Notes: generated by a model not told the origin, from the sequence alone. Positions 18,611 to 28,623 are shown, counted from the stretch's first letter. The stretch is DNA of 64,000 nucleotides from Bifidobacterium asteroides (GCF_019469425.1 NZ_CP048272.1:496001-560000); one strand, 5' to 3'. Translations and numbers: made by a program.

Positions 18611-19375
18611 ATGGTTTTTCGGGATGAGGAAGCGACCCCGTCGGGAATCCCGTACCCGGACGGCATACGGGCCACCTCAGCCCCAGTGCCGCCCCGCCAT
18701 GCCTTAGACCGTCCCGGTGGACGTGGCTCCACCAAGGGCAGTCACCCACGGCTGGGCGAACGCGGTTTTCTACCCGAGTTTCTGTTCGAGCTAGTTGCCC
18801 TGTTGGCCGTCGTCGCCTTCCTGCGCATATTTTTGCTCAGCATCTACGTCATCCCCTCCGGTTCCATGGAGAACACCCTCGGCATCGGAGACAGAATTCT
18901 GACCACTCACAGGCTGACCAGATCCATGGTGGCCCCCCGTCGAGGGGATGTGGTGGTCTTCACCGACCCCGCTAACTGGCTAGGCGAAGAGTCCACGCCG
19001 AGCTTCCGCGGCAGTCACCTGGTCAAACGCCTGATCGGCATGCCCGGCGACACAGTGGCCTGCAAGGGTCATGGCGCCCCAGTCACCGTCAACGGCGTCG
19101 CCTTGGATGAGAGTTCCTACCTACGCCCAGGAGTGGAGCCCAGCTCCTTTGCCTTCAAGGTCAAGGTGGACCCTGGGTACGTCTTCGTCATGGGCGACAA
19201 TCGCTCCAACTCCGCCGATTCCCGCCTGCACAAGGATGACGGCCACAATGGGCTGGTCCCCATGGAGAACATCAAGGGCACTGGTTTGCTGACTTATTAC
19301 CCTGTGGGCAGCTGGAAGCTGCTCAACAACCAGCACAAGGTCTTCGACGCCGTGCCCGAACCGACGCAGGACTGA
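18611..19375 (+). CDS. lepB: Signal peptidase I
   Basis: Membrane protease that cleaves Sec/Tat signal peptides on the outer face. After an about 50-residue charged/proline-rich cytoplasmic part comes one membrane helix (FLFELVALLAVVAFLRIFLL), then the catalytic Ser box YVIPSGSMENTL, the Lys box LVKRLIGMPGD and the GYVFVMGDNRSNSADSR box. 254 aa from the ATG at 18611, which follows AAGGAG by five bases; an in-frame GTG at 18605 is less well placed. It probably forms an operon with rnhB, seven bases downstream. Confidence 0.95.
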   Translation: MVFRDEEATPSGIPYPDGIRATSAPVPPRHALDRPGGRGSTKGSHPRLGERGFLPEFLFELVALLAVVAFLRIFLLSIYVIPSGSMENTLGIGDRILTTHRLTRSMVAPRRGDVVVFTDPANWLGEESTPSFRGSHLVKRLIGMPGDTVACKGHGAPVTVNGVALDESSYLRPGVEPSSFAFKVKVDPGYVFVMGDNRSNSADSRLHKDDGHNGLVPMENIKGTGLLTYYPVGSWKLLNNQHKVFDAVPEPTQD

Positions 19376-19382
19376 ACCGGCT

Positions 19383-20090
19383 GTGAGGCGGATCCTGCCG
19401 ACCCTGGCCACCGAGGCTGCTCTAGCTGAACAGGGAGCTGAGTATGTGCTGGGCCTTGATGAGGTCGGCCGCGGAGCCTTGGCGGGTCCGGCCATGGTCG
19501 GCGTGGTGGCGGTCCGGTCCGCTGACCTGCCCTGTCTGACGGTCCCTGACGGGGTGGCGGACTCCAAGATGCTGACCCCTGCGCGTCGGCTGGCCATATA
19601 CCGTGATCTTGAGGACTGGGCTGCCGGCTGGGCGGTGGGGGCCTGCTCCAACCATGAGATCGACCACTGGGGCATCGTTCACGCCCTGGGCGTCGCCGCC
19701 CTGCGAGCACTGGCCGAATTGGAGCATGGGATGGACCTGGGGCCTGGCCGCCGGCTGGCCGCCATCCTTGACGGTCCCCACGACTACATCACCTTGGCCG
19801 CCGATAGTTTTGACGCACCCGACCTTCCGGTTCTGCCCAAGGTTTCCACACAGGTCGAGGGCGATGCCCACTGCGCCAGTGTGGCCTGCGCAGCGGTCAT
19901 CGCCAAGGTCACCCGTGACCGGCTTATGGTTCGGCTGGCCGCCTCCGATCCAGCCCTGGCCCCATACCAGTGGGAGCGCAACAAGGGGTATGGGTCGCCT
20001 GGGCACCTGGAGGCCATTCGCCGTCTGGGGCCCAGTCGTCTGCACCGGGTCAGCTGGCATCTGCCCTCGTCCAGTCCCGGCAGGAGCTAA
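19383..20090 (+). CDS. rnhB: Ribonuclease HII
   Basis: Removes ribonucleotides from RNA-DNA hybrids. The 235 aa protein has the catalytic start GLDEVGRGALAGP, DSKMLTPARR, AILDGPHDYI, the KGDA-like EGDAHCASVACAAVIAKVTRD and NKGYGSPGHLEAIRRLG. GTG start. It lies directly behind lepB, with a LacI regulator 38 bases downstream on the same strand. Confidence 0.95.
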   Translation: MRRILPTLATEAALAEQGAEYVLGLDEVGRGALAGPAMVGVVAVRSADLPCLTVPDGVADSKMLTPARRLAIYRDLEDWAAGWAVGACSNHEIDHWGIVHALGVAALRALAELEHGMDLGPGRRLAAILDGPHDYITLAADSFDAPDLPVLPKVSTQVEGDAHCASVACAAVIAKVTRDRLMVRLAASDPALAPYQWERNKGYGSPGHLEAIRRLGPSRLHRVSWHLPSSSPGRS

Positions 20091-20128
20091 TATCGGAACG
20101 GTCGACACGGCTATCGGAAGAAGGTCAT

Positions 20129-21250
20129 ATGCCCGCAGGCAGCGGCGGCAGTTCACGGTCCAAGCGCCCCTCCATGTTCGAGGTCGCCCGGCTGGCCGGA
20201 GTCTCCCACCAGACCGTGTCCAGAGTCATCAACAATTCCAAGGATGTCTCACCCGCTACCCGGATCAAAGTCCAGCAGGCCATCAGGAAGCTGGGCTACC
20301 GACCCAGCAACTCCGCGCGGGCACTGGCATCCAGCCGCAGCAGGACCATAGGTCTGGTGGCTGGCGGCGTCAGTCTCTTTGGGCCTGTCTCGTCGATTAC
20401 GGCCATCGAGACCGTGGCTCGTTCCCATGGTTTGTTCATGTCGGTCATGATGGTGGACGAGTCGGCCTGCACTCTTAGGGGTTTCCAGGAGCTCTGCGGC
20501 ACCTTCCTTGAGCAGAATGTGGATGCCTTCATTTTTCTGACGCCCACCGACACCATGTTCCAGGCTGCCTGCCAAACAGAGGTAGGTCAGCCCCGGGTCA
20601 TCGTCACTTCTACGCATGGCATCACCAGCGTCGAGGAGGCCCTGGGTCGCAGGCGGGGCGACGGACGGATAGCCCTGACTGGAATCGACCAGTGGGGTGC
20701 CGTCCAGCGTCTGGCCAGGCTGCTGGTCTCCCGGGGCCATCGGCGGGTGCTGTACATGGCCGGTCCTTCGCAGTGGCGAGATGCGGCCACGCGACTGGCC
20801 TCCTGGAAGGTGGCATGCGCCCGCTGCCGCATTCGGACGGCCGTGGTCCATGCCCGCAGTTGGGAGGCGGGGGAGTCCTACATGCTGATGAACCATCTGA
20901 TCGATCAGCGGGGCATGAGCGGCGCCTCCCTGCCCTCGGCTGTGGTCACTGCCAACGACAACCAGGCTGTGGGCGTGGCCCGGTCCCTGCAGGAGCACGG
21001 CATCCGCATTCCAGGGGACATAAGTCTGGTGGGTTTCGACGACGTTCCCACTGTGGATAATATGTTTCCGCCGCTAGCCACGGTTCGTCCCCGCTTCGAG
21101 GATCTGGGGGTGGCCACCATGCGGCAGGTTCTGGCTCTGCTCCACCAGGGCCAGCCGGTGGACTTTCCCGTCGCCCGTCATGGGGTGGGGCTTATCCAGG
21201 CGGATGTGGTTCCGCGTCGGTCGCTAGGCTACGCCGTCAAGCGGTTCTGA
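20129..21250 (+). CDS. LacI-family regulator, probable repressor of araBDA
   Basis: Transcription factor with an N-terminal helix-turn-helix (MFEVARLAGVSHQTVSRVINN, residues about 13-33) and a periplasmic-binding-protein-like effector domain; 373 aa. ATG 20129 is chosen because AAGAAGG precedes it and the fold starts just after; an upstream frame overlaps rnhB and is not family-like. It is directly followed by the araBDA operon on the same strand, and a LacI-type palindrome covers the araB promoter (21319-21334). Arabinose or a derivative as effector is inference from context. It could also regulate genes elsewhere. Confidence 0.88.
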   Translation: MPAGSGGSSRSKRPSMFEVARLAGVSHQTVSRVINNSKDVSPATRIKVQQAIRKLGYRPSNSARALASSRSRTIGLVAGGVSLFGPVSSITAIETVARSHGLFMSVMMVDESACTLRGFQELCGTFLEQNVDAFIFLTPTDTMFQAACQTEVGQPRVIVTSTHGITSVEEALGRRRGDGRIALTGIDQWGAVQRLARLLVSRGHRRVLYMAGPSQWRDAATRLASWKVACARCRIRTAVVHARSWEAGESYMLMNHLIDQRGMSGASLPSAVVTANDNQAVGVARSLQEHGIRIPGDISLVGFDDVPTVDNMFPPLATVRPRFEDLGVATMRQVLALLHQGQPVDFPVARHGVGLIQADVVPRRSLGYAVKRF

Positions 21251-21277
21251 CCCCTTCGGCCCGCATTTCCCCCGGGC

Positions 21278-21306
21278 TTGCCTGTCGCTTCGGTCTCGGA
21301 TACAAT
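21278..21306 (+). promoter_or_regulatory. araB promoter
   Basis: TTGCCT (21278-21283), a 17-base spacer, TACAAT (21301-21306): near-consensus sigma-70-type promoter in the gap between the regulator and araB. Confidence 0.8.
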
Positions 21307-21318
21307 CGGGACCAGATT

Positions 21319-21334
21319 ATGTGAGCGTTAACAT
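21319..21334 (+). promoter_or_regulatory. LacI-type operator upstream of araB
   Basis: ATGTGAGCGTTAACAT is a 16-base imperfect palindrome of form ATGTNANCGNTNACAT with the central CG typical of LacI-family sites. It begins 12 bases after the -10 box, over the transcription start, so binding should block initiation. Confidence 0.75.
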
Positions 21335-21353
21335 ATCAGGCAAAGGAGCAGAC

Positions 21354-22967
21354 ATGGCGGTAGGCGAGCAAGGTGTCATCGTGAGCGAACTGGAGGAGGG
21401 CAAGACCAGTCTGGGCATCGAATTCGGTTCCACCCGCATCAAGGCTGTGTTGATCGACCATGACTACCGGACGCTGGCCACCGGGGACGTCGAGTGGGAG
21501 AACCGGCTGGAGGATGGCCTGTGGACCTACTCCATGGAACAGGTCCACCAGGGTCTGCAGGCGGCCTACTCGGCCATGGCCGAGGATGTCCTCCGCCGGT
21601 ACGGAGTGACGCTGACCAGGATCGGCGCCATGGGGATATCGGCCATGATGCACGGCTATCTGGCCTTCGACAAGGACGGCCGGTTGCTGGTGCCCTTCCG
21701 CACCTGGCGCAACACCAACACCCGCCAGGCCCACGAGGCCCTGTCAAAGGCCTTCAGGATCAACATTCCCGAACGCTGGTCCATCGCCCACCTCTACCAG
21801 GCCATCCTGAACGGCGAGGAGCATGTGCCCAGGGTGGCCTACATCACCACGCTGGCCGGCTATATGCACTGGAGGCTCTCCGGCCGCAAGGTCATCGGCA
21901 TCGGCGACGCTTCGGGCATGTTCCCCATCGATTCCTCCCGCAAGGAGTTCGATCAGAGCCTGCTGGACATCTTCTCCAAGCTGCCCCGGGTTCAGGCGCA
22001 GCCCTGGGACATCCACGACCTGCTGCCTGAGCCGCTGACCGCCGGCAGCCGGGCGGGCGCACTGACCTCCGAGGGCGCCGCCCTGCTGGATCCCAGCGGC
22101 CGGTTGCAGCCCGGCGTGCCCATGGCGCCGCCCGAGGGCGATGCTGGAACCGGCATGGTGGCGACCAACGCGGTCCGCCCCCGCACCGGGAACGTGTCTG
22201 CAGGCACGTCCATCTTTGCCATGGTGGTCCTGGAGCATCCCCTGCGCGATTTCCATCCCGAGGTGGATCCGGTTACCACCCCGGCTGGAGATCCGGCCGG
22301 CATGAGCCACGCCAACAATTTCACCTCGGATCTGAACGCCTGGGTGGGCTTGTTCGGAGACTTCGCCAAGGTGGTAGGCCTGGACCTGAAGGGGGATGCG
22401 CTCTACGCCGCATTGTTCAACCAGGCGCTCCGGGGTGACAAGGATGCCGGCGGGCTGATCAACTACTGCTTCTATTCCGGGGAGTTCCTGGCTGGCCTGG
22501 AGGAGGGCCGCCCGGTCTTTGCACGCGGCCCCGAGGGGCGGATGACCCTGGCCAACTTCATGCGGGCCCAGCTCTATTCGGCTTTCTCGCCGGTCACCAT
22601 CGGCATGGATGTGATGACCCGCCAGGAACATGTCCAGGTGGATACCATGGTCGGTCACGGCGGCATCTTCGCCACCCCTGTGGTGGCTCAGCGGATCCTG
22701 GCGGCTGCCTTCAACGCCCCCATCAAGGTTATGTCTACAGCGGTCGAGGGGGGCGCATGGGGCATGGCCGTCCTGGCCGACTACCTGGGCCATGCCGACC
22801 AGACGCTGGCCGATTACCTGGACGCCAATGTCTTTGCGGGCGTTCAGTCCACTACAGAGCAGCCGAACCCGGCCGACGTGAAAGGCTTCAGAGCCTTCTT
22901 CGGCCGCTTCGCCAAGGGCCTGCCCATCGAACAGGCGGCCGTAAAGACCATTCCCTTGCAGGGATGA
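21354..22967 (+). CDS. araB: FGGY carbohydrate kinase, L-ribulokinase
   Basis: Phosphorylates L-ribulose in arabinose breakdown. The 537 aa FGGY kinase has [15 protein letters not shown] (N-terminal ATP site), [31 protein letters not shown] and [21 protein letters not shown] sits five bases before the ATG at 21354; an upstream GTG at 21321 lies inside the operator. By sequence alone it could be another pentulose kinase, but the following araD and araA settle the role. First gene of araB-araD-araA. Confidence 0.92.
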   Translation: MAVGEQGVIVSELEEGKTSLGIEFGSTRIKAVLIDHDYRTLATGDVEWENRLEDGLWTYSMEQVHQGLQAAYSAMAEDVLRRYGVTLTRIGAMGISAMMHGYLAFDKDGRLLVPFRTWRNTNTRQAHEALSKAFRINIPERWSIAHLYQAILNGEEHVPRVAYITTLAGYMHWRLSGRKVIGIGDASGMFPIDSSRKEFDQSLLDIFSKLPRVQAQPWDIHDLLPEPLTAGSRAGALTSEGAALLDPSGRLQPGVPMAPPEGDAGTGMVATNAVRPRTGNVSAGTSIFAMVVLEHPLRDFHPEVDPVTTPAGDPAGMSHANNFTSDLNAWVGLFGDFAKVVGLDLKGDALYAALFNQALRGDKDAGGLINYCFYSGEFLAGLEEGRPVFARGPEGRMTLANFMRAQLYSAFSPVTIGMDVMTRQEHVQVDTMVGHGGIFATPVVAQRILAAAFNAPIKVMSTAVEGGAWGMAVLADYLGHADQTLADYLDANVFAGVQSTTEQPNPADVKGFRAFFGRFAKGLPIEQAAVKTIPLQG

Positions 22968-23034
22968 GGCAGGGAACGAAATAAACGTCAAGCGGCCGGA
23001 TCAGCGGGATCGGGCCGGGAAAAGGAGTTGCAGA

Positions 23035-23727
23035 ATGGTGTCCTTGGCTGATTATTCACCCCAGGTGCGCGACGAGGTGAAGCTGGTGCGCGAGCAAGTG
23101 GCCACCCTCCATGCGCAGCTGACCAGGTGGAATCTGGTGGTCTGGACGGCGGGCAACGTCTCGCAGCGTTTGCGTTCTGCCGATCTGATGGTCATCAAGC
23201 CCTCGGGGGTGCGCTATGAGCATCTGACCCCGGGATCCATGGTGGTTACCGATCTGGATGGCAATGTGGTTGACGGCGCCGAGGCCCCCTCCTCGGATAC
23301 GCTGTCCCACGCCTATATCTACCGGCACATGCCCGAGGTCTACGGCGTGGTCCACACCCATTCCACCTATGCCACCGCCTGGGCGGCCACCGGCAGGGAC
23401 ATCCCCTGCGTGCTGACCATGATGGGCGACGAGTTCGGCGGTCCCGTTCCCGTGGGCCCCTTCGAGCTGATCGGTTCGGAAGCCATCGGCAAGGGTGTGG
23501 TCGACACCCTCAAGGGCCACCCCGGCTGCCCTGCCGTGCTCATGCGCAACCATGGGCCATTCACTGTGGGAGCCGATGCTGAGGCCGCGGTCAAGGCGGC
23601 CGCCATGACCGAGGAGGTGGCCCACACGGTCTGGGCGGCTGAGCAGATCGGCACGCCCAAGCCTATCGATCCGGCCGACATAGCCCGGCTCAACGACCGC
23701 TACCAACACGTCTATGGCCAGCGCTGA
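23035..23727 (+). CDS. araD: L-ribulose-5-phosphate 4-epimerase
   Basis: Class II aldolase-fold zinc enzyme converting L-ribulose 5-phosphate to D-xylulose 5-phosphate, a direct substrate of phosphoketolase. The 230 aa sequence has WTAGNVSQRL, KPSGVRYEHL, SDTLSHAYIYRHMPEVYGVVHTHS with the zinc-binding His pair, and MRNHGPFTVG with the third His. AAAAGGAG is upstream of the ATG. Middle gene of the operon. Confidence 0.95.
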   Translation: MVSLADYSPQVRDEVKLVREQVATLHAQLTRWNLVVWTAGNVSQRLRSADLMVIKPSGVRYEHLTPGSMVVTDLDGNVVDGAEAPSSDTLSHAYIYRHMPEVYGVVHTHSTYATAWAATGRDIPCVLTMMGDEFGGPVPVGPFELIGSEAIGKGVVDTLKGHPGCPAVLMRNHGPFTVGADAEAAVKAAAMTEEVAHTVWAAEQIGTPKPIDPADIARLNDRYQHVYGQR

Positions 23728-23775
23728 ACCGGTCGGGCAATCACATCGCACAAACGCATAAGCAAAGGAGCAAGC

Positions 23776-25290
23776 ATGAGCATGAAAAATCCATTCGAAG
23801 GCAAAGAGCTTTGGTTCGCCGTCGGTTCCCAGGACCTCTATGGCGAAGAGACCCTGCGCCAGGTGGGCGTTCAGGCTGCGGACATTGCCAAGTCCCTCAA
23901 CGAATCCGGTCGCATCCCGGTCAAGCTGGTCCTGAAGCCCACACTGAAGGATTCTGATTCCATCCTGAACTTTATGGTCGAGGCCTCTTCGGACCCTGCC
24001 TGCATCGGCGTGGTGGCCTGGATGCACACCTTCAGCCCGGCCAAGATGTGGATCCGTGGCCTGGAGAGGCTGCGCAAGCCGCTCCTGCAGCTGAACACCC
24101 AGCACCATATGGAGATCCCCTGGGACACCATTGACATGGACTTCATGAACCTGAACCAATCGGCTCATGGAGACCGGGAGTTTGGCTACATCCTGACCAG
24201 GCTGGGGATCCCGCGCAAGATCGTGGTCGGCCATTACACCGATCCCGAGGTCGCCGACAAGATCGGCGTCTGGGCGCGCGCCTGCGCCGGCTGGGACGCC
24301 GCCAACAACATGAAGGTCTGCCGCTGGGGCGACAACATGCGCGATGTCGCCGTCACCGAGGGCGACAAGACCGAAGCCGAGCGGGTCTTCGGAGTCTCCG
24401 TCAACACCTGGCCGGTCAATGAGCTGGTAGACCATGTGAGCGCCGTCGCTGACGACCAGGTCAAGGATTTGATCGAGGACTACAAGAGCAGCTATGAGGT
24501 GGCTCCCGAGCTTCTGGACTCCCGGTACGACTCGCTGGCTGTGGCCGCCCGCGAGGAGCTCGGCATGCGCGCCATGATGGAGGAGGTGGGCGCCTCGGCC
24601 GCCGTGGACAACTTCCAGGATCTGGGTGGCCTGCATCAGCTGCCCGGCGTGGGGGCCCAGCGGCTGATGGCTGACGGGTATGGATTCTCGGCAGAGGGCG
24701 ATTGGAAGACCTCGGTTCTAATCCGTATCGGCAACGTCATGGGCTATGGGCTCAAGGGCGGCTGCTCGCTCATGGAGGATTACTCCTATAACTTTGTGCC
24801 AGGTCACGAGGAGATCATGGGCGCCCACATGCTGGAGGTCTCGCCCACGCTGCTGACCGAGGGGCGGCCCCGCCTGGAGATCCACCCGCTGTCCATTGGC
24901 GACAGAGAGGACCCTGTGCGTCTGGTCTTCACGGCCACACCCTGCACGGATGCCGTGGTCATTTCCCTGGCGGATGTACGTGAACGCTTCCGCCTGGTCA
25001 TGAACGTGGTGGATGTGGTTGAGCCCGGCGGATCCCTGGCCAAGCTGCCTGTGGCCCGTGCACTCTGGAAGCCCCGGCCCTCGCTCAAGGTCTCGGCTGA
25101 GTGCTGGCTGCGCGCTGGCGCGGCGCATCATACCTGCATGACCACCACCGTGGGCCGTGAGGCCTGGGAGGACTTCGCGCGGATGGCCGGAGTGGAGCTG
25201 GCCGTCATTGACGAAAACAGCGAACCCAGACGTTTCGAGGCCGACCTGCGAGCAGCCGAGCTCTACCATCGGCTGGACAACCGGCACTGA
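23776..25290 (+). CDS. araA: L-arabinose isomerase
   Basis: Isomerises L-arabinose to L-ribulose, the first pathway step. The 504 aa protein is the usual length and starts NPFEGKELWFAVGSQDLYGEE, with MHTFSPAKMWI, LLQLNTQ and FSAEGDWKTS, all family hallmarks. AAAGGAG precedes the ATG. Last gene of araBDA; a stem-loop at 25314 ends the operon. Confidence 0.97.
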   Translation: MSMKNPFEGKELWFAVGSQDLYGEETLRQVGVQAADIAKSLNESGRIPVKLVLKPTLKDSDSILNFMVEASSDPACIGVVAWMHTFSPAKMWIRGLERLRKPLLQLNTQHHMEIPWDTIDMDFMNLNQSAHGDREFGYILTRLGIPRKIVVGHYTDPEVADKIGVWARACAGWDAANNMKVCRWGDNMRDVAVTEGDKTEAERVFGVSVNTWPVNELVDHVSAVADDQVKDLIEDYKSSYEVAPELLDSRYDSLAVAAREELGMRAMMEEVGASAAVDNFQDLGGLHQLPGVGAQRLMADGYGFSAEGDWKTSVLIRIGNVMGYGLKGGCSLMEDYSYNFVPGHEEIMGAHMLEVSPTLLTEGRPRLEIHPLSIGDREDPVRLVFTATPCTDAVVISLADVRERFRLVMNVVDVVEPGGSLAKLPVARALWKPRPSLKVSAECWLRAGAAHHTCMTTTVGREAWEDFARMAGVELAVIDENSEPRRFEADLRAAELYHRLDNRH

Positions 25291-25313
25291 GCCCCCGTTC
25301 CTGGAAAGACTGC

Positions 25314-25345
25314 AAGGCCCCGACCACAGAGCATGGCGGGGCCTT
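25314..25345 (+). terminator. Stem-loop after araBDA
   Basis: AAGGCCCCG (25314-25322) pairs perfectly with CGGGGCCTT (25337-25345) around a 14-base loop. Only two T follow, so it is a weaker terminator. Confidence 0.7.
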
Positions 25346-25365
25346 CGCATGTTCGGCTTGTCGGT

Positions 25366-25394
25366 TTGCGTTGTCCATATTTTGTCGGTACAGT
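25366..25394 (+). promoter_or_regulatory. Possible promoter of the pilus operon
   Basis: TTGCGT (25366-25371), 17 bases, TACAGT (25389-25394), about 95 bases before the shaft pilin start. Confidence 0.45.
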
Positions 25395-25488
25395 GATGAT
25401 TAGGCAATGGGAACAGTGGCATGTCCCAAAGTTGACATATTGCCCACCCCCCTGAGTCGGGGCAGTAAACGGTTGGGGAGGTGAAGAT

Positions 25489-27531
25489 GTGCCTGGCCAT
25501 CCTGTGCCTATTAACAAAGAAGGGAATGCGTGCATGCACATGCAACGAGATAATGAAGGGACAAGGCTCCCTAAGCTTTTAGGCTTAGCGGTTGCCGGAG
25601 CGACGCTCCTGGCGGGCATGGTCGTCATGCCTGTCACCCAGGCTTCGGCCGCTGATGCTGATGCCTATGGATTTGCACCTGAAGATAACTTCGTAGCAGG
25701 CGATCTGGATACCAACAAGGTGCCTCAGTTAACTGTCACCAAGTATCTGTCGCTGAATGACGGCTATGCGCCTACCGGTTCAGCCAATGATGTCGTACAG
25801 CTGGACAAAAATAAAGATCTGGCTCCTGCTCAAGGCATTCTGTTTAATGTTAAAGAAGTCGAGCCAACAGAAGGCAAGAGTTTAGCTGATATCGATGCAA
25901 ATAACGCTGAAACCTACACTGTTAAGAGTGGTAGCACGCTATTTGCTGGTGTGACTGACGGCCATGGTGTCATTGATAAATGGTACGCAGGCAATGCAGA
26001 CGGGACAGCAACTAGCACAGCAGCGACTTTCCCCGCAGGCCCCAATCATTACTATATCCTGTCTGAGAACAAGGACCTTTCTCCTGCTTTCCTCGACAGC
26101 AACCCACACAAGCTTGACAAGACGAAGTACAAGGCTGCAGCAAACTCGTTCTTCGGTCTGCCTTATGCAACTAATGGATCGGATGCAAACCAGACTCGTG
26201 GTTTTATATATCACCTGCACCTGTATCCCAAGAATGTCAATACACAGTCTTTCGCTAAGACTGTGCAAAGCGTGAAGAGTAAAAACGGTGCAGTCAAGAG
26301 TCAAACCACAGCGACTGCGGGTGATACGATTACATACAAGCTGTCTCAGAAGATCTACAATGAAGGTAGTGCCCGTGCTAAGAATGACGGGAAGCTTGAC
26401 GTCCAGGAATTGGGTGGTACTGGCTCTGATGTGAGGCTTGCTGATCGTATGTCTAGCTCGCTGAAGGGCGACCCAGCCACCATCAAGGCTGTCATTCGGA
26501 GCGCTGATGGTAAGGTGGTACCACTGGTAAACGCAACTGATTTCGATTCAGATACAAGTACTAATGCAAATCCCGCTCGTCTGAATGCTGCAGATCAGAA
26601 GATGTTTGCAGATGCGCCTTCGGCTAATGTGACTTACTGGGTATTCAATTTCTTTACCAAAAGCGGAGTTTCAAAAGCGCAGACTGTCGAAGCATCAGTG
26701 ATGGAGCTTGAAGTCACCTATGATGCATTGGTTACAGGAGATGGTGATTCTACAGGTACTGGTGGTGTAGTCAACGATGCAGCATCCGACTTTAGTGATA
26801 ACAAGGATTCTAGCGGCAATCCACAGGATCCTGTGCCATCACATACAAACGTTACCAATGCAGTGTTAGCATTTGGTTCTGTGCAGAGCAAGAATCAGAA
26901 TCCAAAGTATGGAGCTTTGCCCGGTACAGAATATCGTCTTGTTAAGGATGCCAATTCGACAGATAAATACTTGGGTTCGGATGGTAACTTCTATGGCTCG
27001 AAGGATACCCTTCCTGACGGTGTTCAGGTTTATAAGGCTACTGCCAACGATAAGGGCCTGGTAGTCTTCGCGGCATTGCCTATCTTCGAAGCCGGATCTA
27101 CTGCTGCAAAAGCAGCCGACAAGACAGTCCAAAATACAAGCTGGATGTTGGTTGAAACTAAGACGCCACAAGGTTGGCGTAACCCTGGTATACCCTTGGG
27201 AACTGTAACTTATGAGGATGCCGGCTTGACTGAGGAAGCCATCGTTCAGAAGTATGGCAGTAACGCTACTGTGCAGCCAGACTACTCGAAGCTGATCTTT
27301 GGCCGCTTTGACGCTCCTGCAGGTGACGTGCCAGCCGATACTCAGATGAAGTTCAACAATGTGGCAATCAGTAAGTATCTGGCTCACTACAAGACCACTG
27401 ACAGTGATGCGCCTCTGGCCCTGCCTTTGACTGGTGGTCGCGGCATCCTGCTGCTGCTGGTTGTCGGCGCCCTGATCATGGGTGGTGCCCTCTACGCCCG
27501 CAATCGGCGCAATAACGCCGCCCGGGCCTGA
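25489..27531 (+). CDS. Sortase-assembled pilus shaft pilin
   Basis: A 680 aa major pilin. It has a signal peptide ending TQASA, the pilin motif LYPK with the polymerising Lys248, an E-box MLVETKTPQGW with Glu556 for an isopeptide bond, LPLTG at 645-649, a membrane helix and RNRRNNAARA. A fimbrial isopeptide (D2-like) region precedes a SpaA/Cna-B-like domain (about 463-590). The GTG at 25489 follows GGGGAGGTG at ideal spacing; an ATG at 25534 would also keep the signal peptide. Base composition is lower in GC than the neighbours (28 of 60 bases at 26281-26340), a possible sign of transfer. First gene of a pilin-pilin-sortase set. Confidence 0.93.
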   Translation: MPGHPVPINKEGNACMHMQRDNEGTRLPKLLGLAVAGATLLAGMVVMPVTQASAADADAYGFAPEDNFVAGDLDTNKVPQLTVTKYLSLNDGYAPTGSANDVVQLDKNKDLAPAQGILFNVKEVEPTEGKSLADIDANNAETYTVKSGSTLFAGVTDGHGVIDKWYAGNADGTATSTAATFPAGPNHYYILSENKDLSPAFLDSNPHKLDKTKYKAAANSFFGLPYATNGSDANQTRGFIYHLHLYPKNVNTQSFAKTVQSVKSKNGAVKSQTTATAGDTITYKLSQKIYNEGSARAKNDGKLDVQELGGTGSDVRLADRMSSSLKGDPATIKAVIRSADGKVVPLVNATDFDSDTSTNANPARLNAADQKMFADAPSANVTYWVFNFFTKSGVSKAQTVEASVMELEVTYDALVTGDGDSTGTGGVVNDAASDFSDNKDSSGNPQDPVPSHTNVTNAVLAFGSVQSKNQNPKYGALPGTEYRLVKDANSTDKYLGSDGNFYGSKDTLPDGVQVYKATANDKGLVVFAALPIFEAGSTAAKAADKTVQNTSWMLVETKTPQGWRNPGIPLGTVTYEDAGLTEEAIVQKYGSNATVQPDYSKLIFGRFDAPAGDVPADTQMKFNNVAISKYLAHYKTTDSDAPLALPLTGGRGILLLLVVGALIMGGALYARNRRNNAARA

Positions 27532-27569
27532 TGATCACGGTCATATCAAGAATCATGTGAGGTGACCTG

Positions 27570-27606
27570 ATGGCGGACGGTTCCTCCGTGAATCGTCCGC
27601 CATTTT
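27570..27606 (+). terminator. Terminator after the shaft pilin
   Basis: ATGGCGGACG (27570-27579) pairs with CGTCCGCCAT (27594-27603), followed by TTT. It probably attenuates read-through so that shaft pilin is made in excess over the downstream genes. The rest of the 195-base gap holds no gene. Confidence 0.8.
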
Positions 27607-27726
27607 CATATGGACTGTTGAGATCTTCTTCGGTCCGCGCATGTCGGGACGCTGGTCTGATTCCATTTGGGCCAGCGGATCTGACGCAACCACGTCGTCG
27701 AAAGGCGGCCTTGGAAGGGAAGGTTT

Positions 27727-28554
27727 ATGAAGGGAATTGCCTTGCCGAAATGCCTCACCCGCCGGGTCCTGCTTTGTCTGATTGCGGCCTTGGCCTGTTT
27801 AGGACTTACCGCTTTCGATATGACGCCGGCGGCAGAGGCGGCGACGGTTAACCCGACCCTGACGGTGCAACTCAAGAGAGGGCATTCAGGTCAAGGAGGC
27901 CAGAATGACATCCTGCCAAGTGCTCCTGTATCTGCTGGAGCAGGGTACGTCTTTCGTGCCCTAAGACTGGATGCAGGTATTCTCAAGAGCCGGGTGGAGG
28001 CACTTGACCATAATCCAGGCGCTGATAAGGCACAAGCGGCCATCAGCAACGAGGTGGCAGCCAATCCAGATGCTTTCAAAGACAAGTCGCAACCCGCTGA
28101 ATATTACGGTGTCTCTGATCAAGAAGGCACTATAACCAATGCGTCAGAGGCGAAATCGCAAGGTGTTTGGCTTACTGGGGCCAATCTCGATTCAGACGCA
28201 TCCAGCCTGACCGGAGGCAGCCCGGCTGTTTTTGATGGCGACTACTTCCACGCTTCGTACTGGTTGGTCACTATGGTAGCCACACCTAAGAATGCAAAGG
28301 TAAAAGCCGACCCTGTAGTTGTACAGTTGCCGCTCTACCGCGAGCAGGGGGAGGTCCATCCGCTTTATGATGTGACTATAAGCCCCAAGCTTGTGGACGT
28401 GCCTCAGGTCGTGCCAGTGGCGCGATCTGGGCCAGGCAAACTGGCAGCTACCGGTGCATCCATGGTGGCGCCTGGCATTTTGCTTATGATTCTGGCCATG
28501 ATGGGCATCTACTTGGGGGTAGTTGCACGATCCTGGAACCGGGATGAACGCTAG
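27727..28554 (+). CDS. Minor/basal pilin with LAATG sorting signal
   Basis: A 275 aa exported protein: signal peptide to about residue 38 (CLIAALACLGL...AAEA), a core starting NPTLTVQLKRG, and a C-terminal LAATG (239-243) followed by a long helix and RSWNRDER. Its place between the shaft pilin and the class C sortase makes it the accessory or basal pilin. LAXTG is the motif typical of class E housekeeping sortases in high-GC Gram-positives, so a wall-anchoring role is plausible but inferred. No adhesion domain is recognised. AAGGGAAGG precedes the ATG. Confidence 0.8.
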   Translation: MKGIALPKCLTRRVLLCLIAALACLGLTAFDMTPAAEAATVNPTLTVQLKRGHSGQGGQNDILPSAPVSAGAGYVFRALRLDAGILKSRVEALDHNPGADKAQAAISNEVAANPDAFKDKSQPAEYYGVSDQEGTITNASEAKSQGVWLTGANLDSDASSLTGGSPAVFDGDYFHASYWLVTMVATPKNAKVKADPVVVQLPLYREQGEVHPLYDVTISPKLVDVPQVVPVARSGPGKLAATGASMVAPGILLMILAMMGIYLGVVARSWNRDER

Positions 28555-28623
28555 GTATTCTCATGGCGATGTCGGCATGTTGCCACCAAATGGCATCGTA
28601 GGCATCTGTGAGGATGCGTAAAG

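Noticed and set aside
23056-24636. 526 aa minus-strand open frame across araD and araA
   Set aside because: His/Gly/Asp-rich antisense shadow of two well-supported genes.
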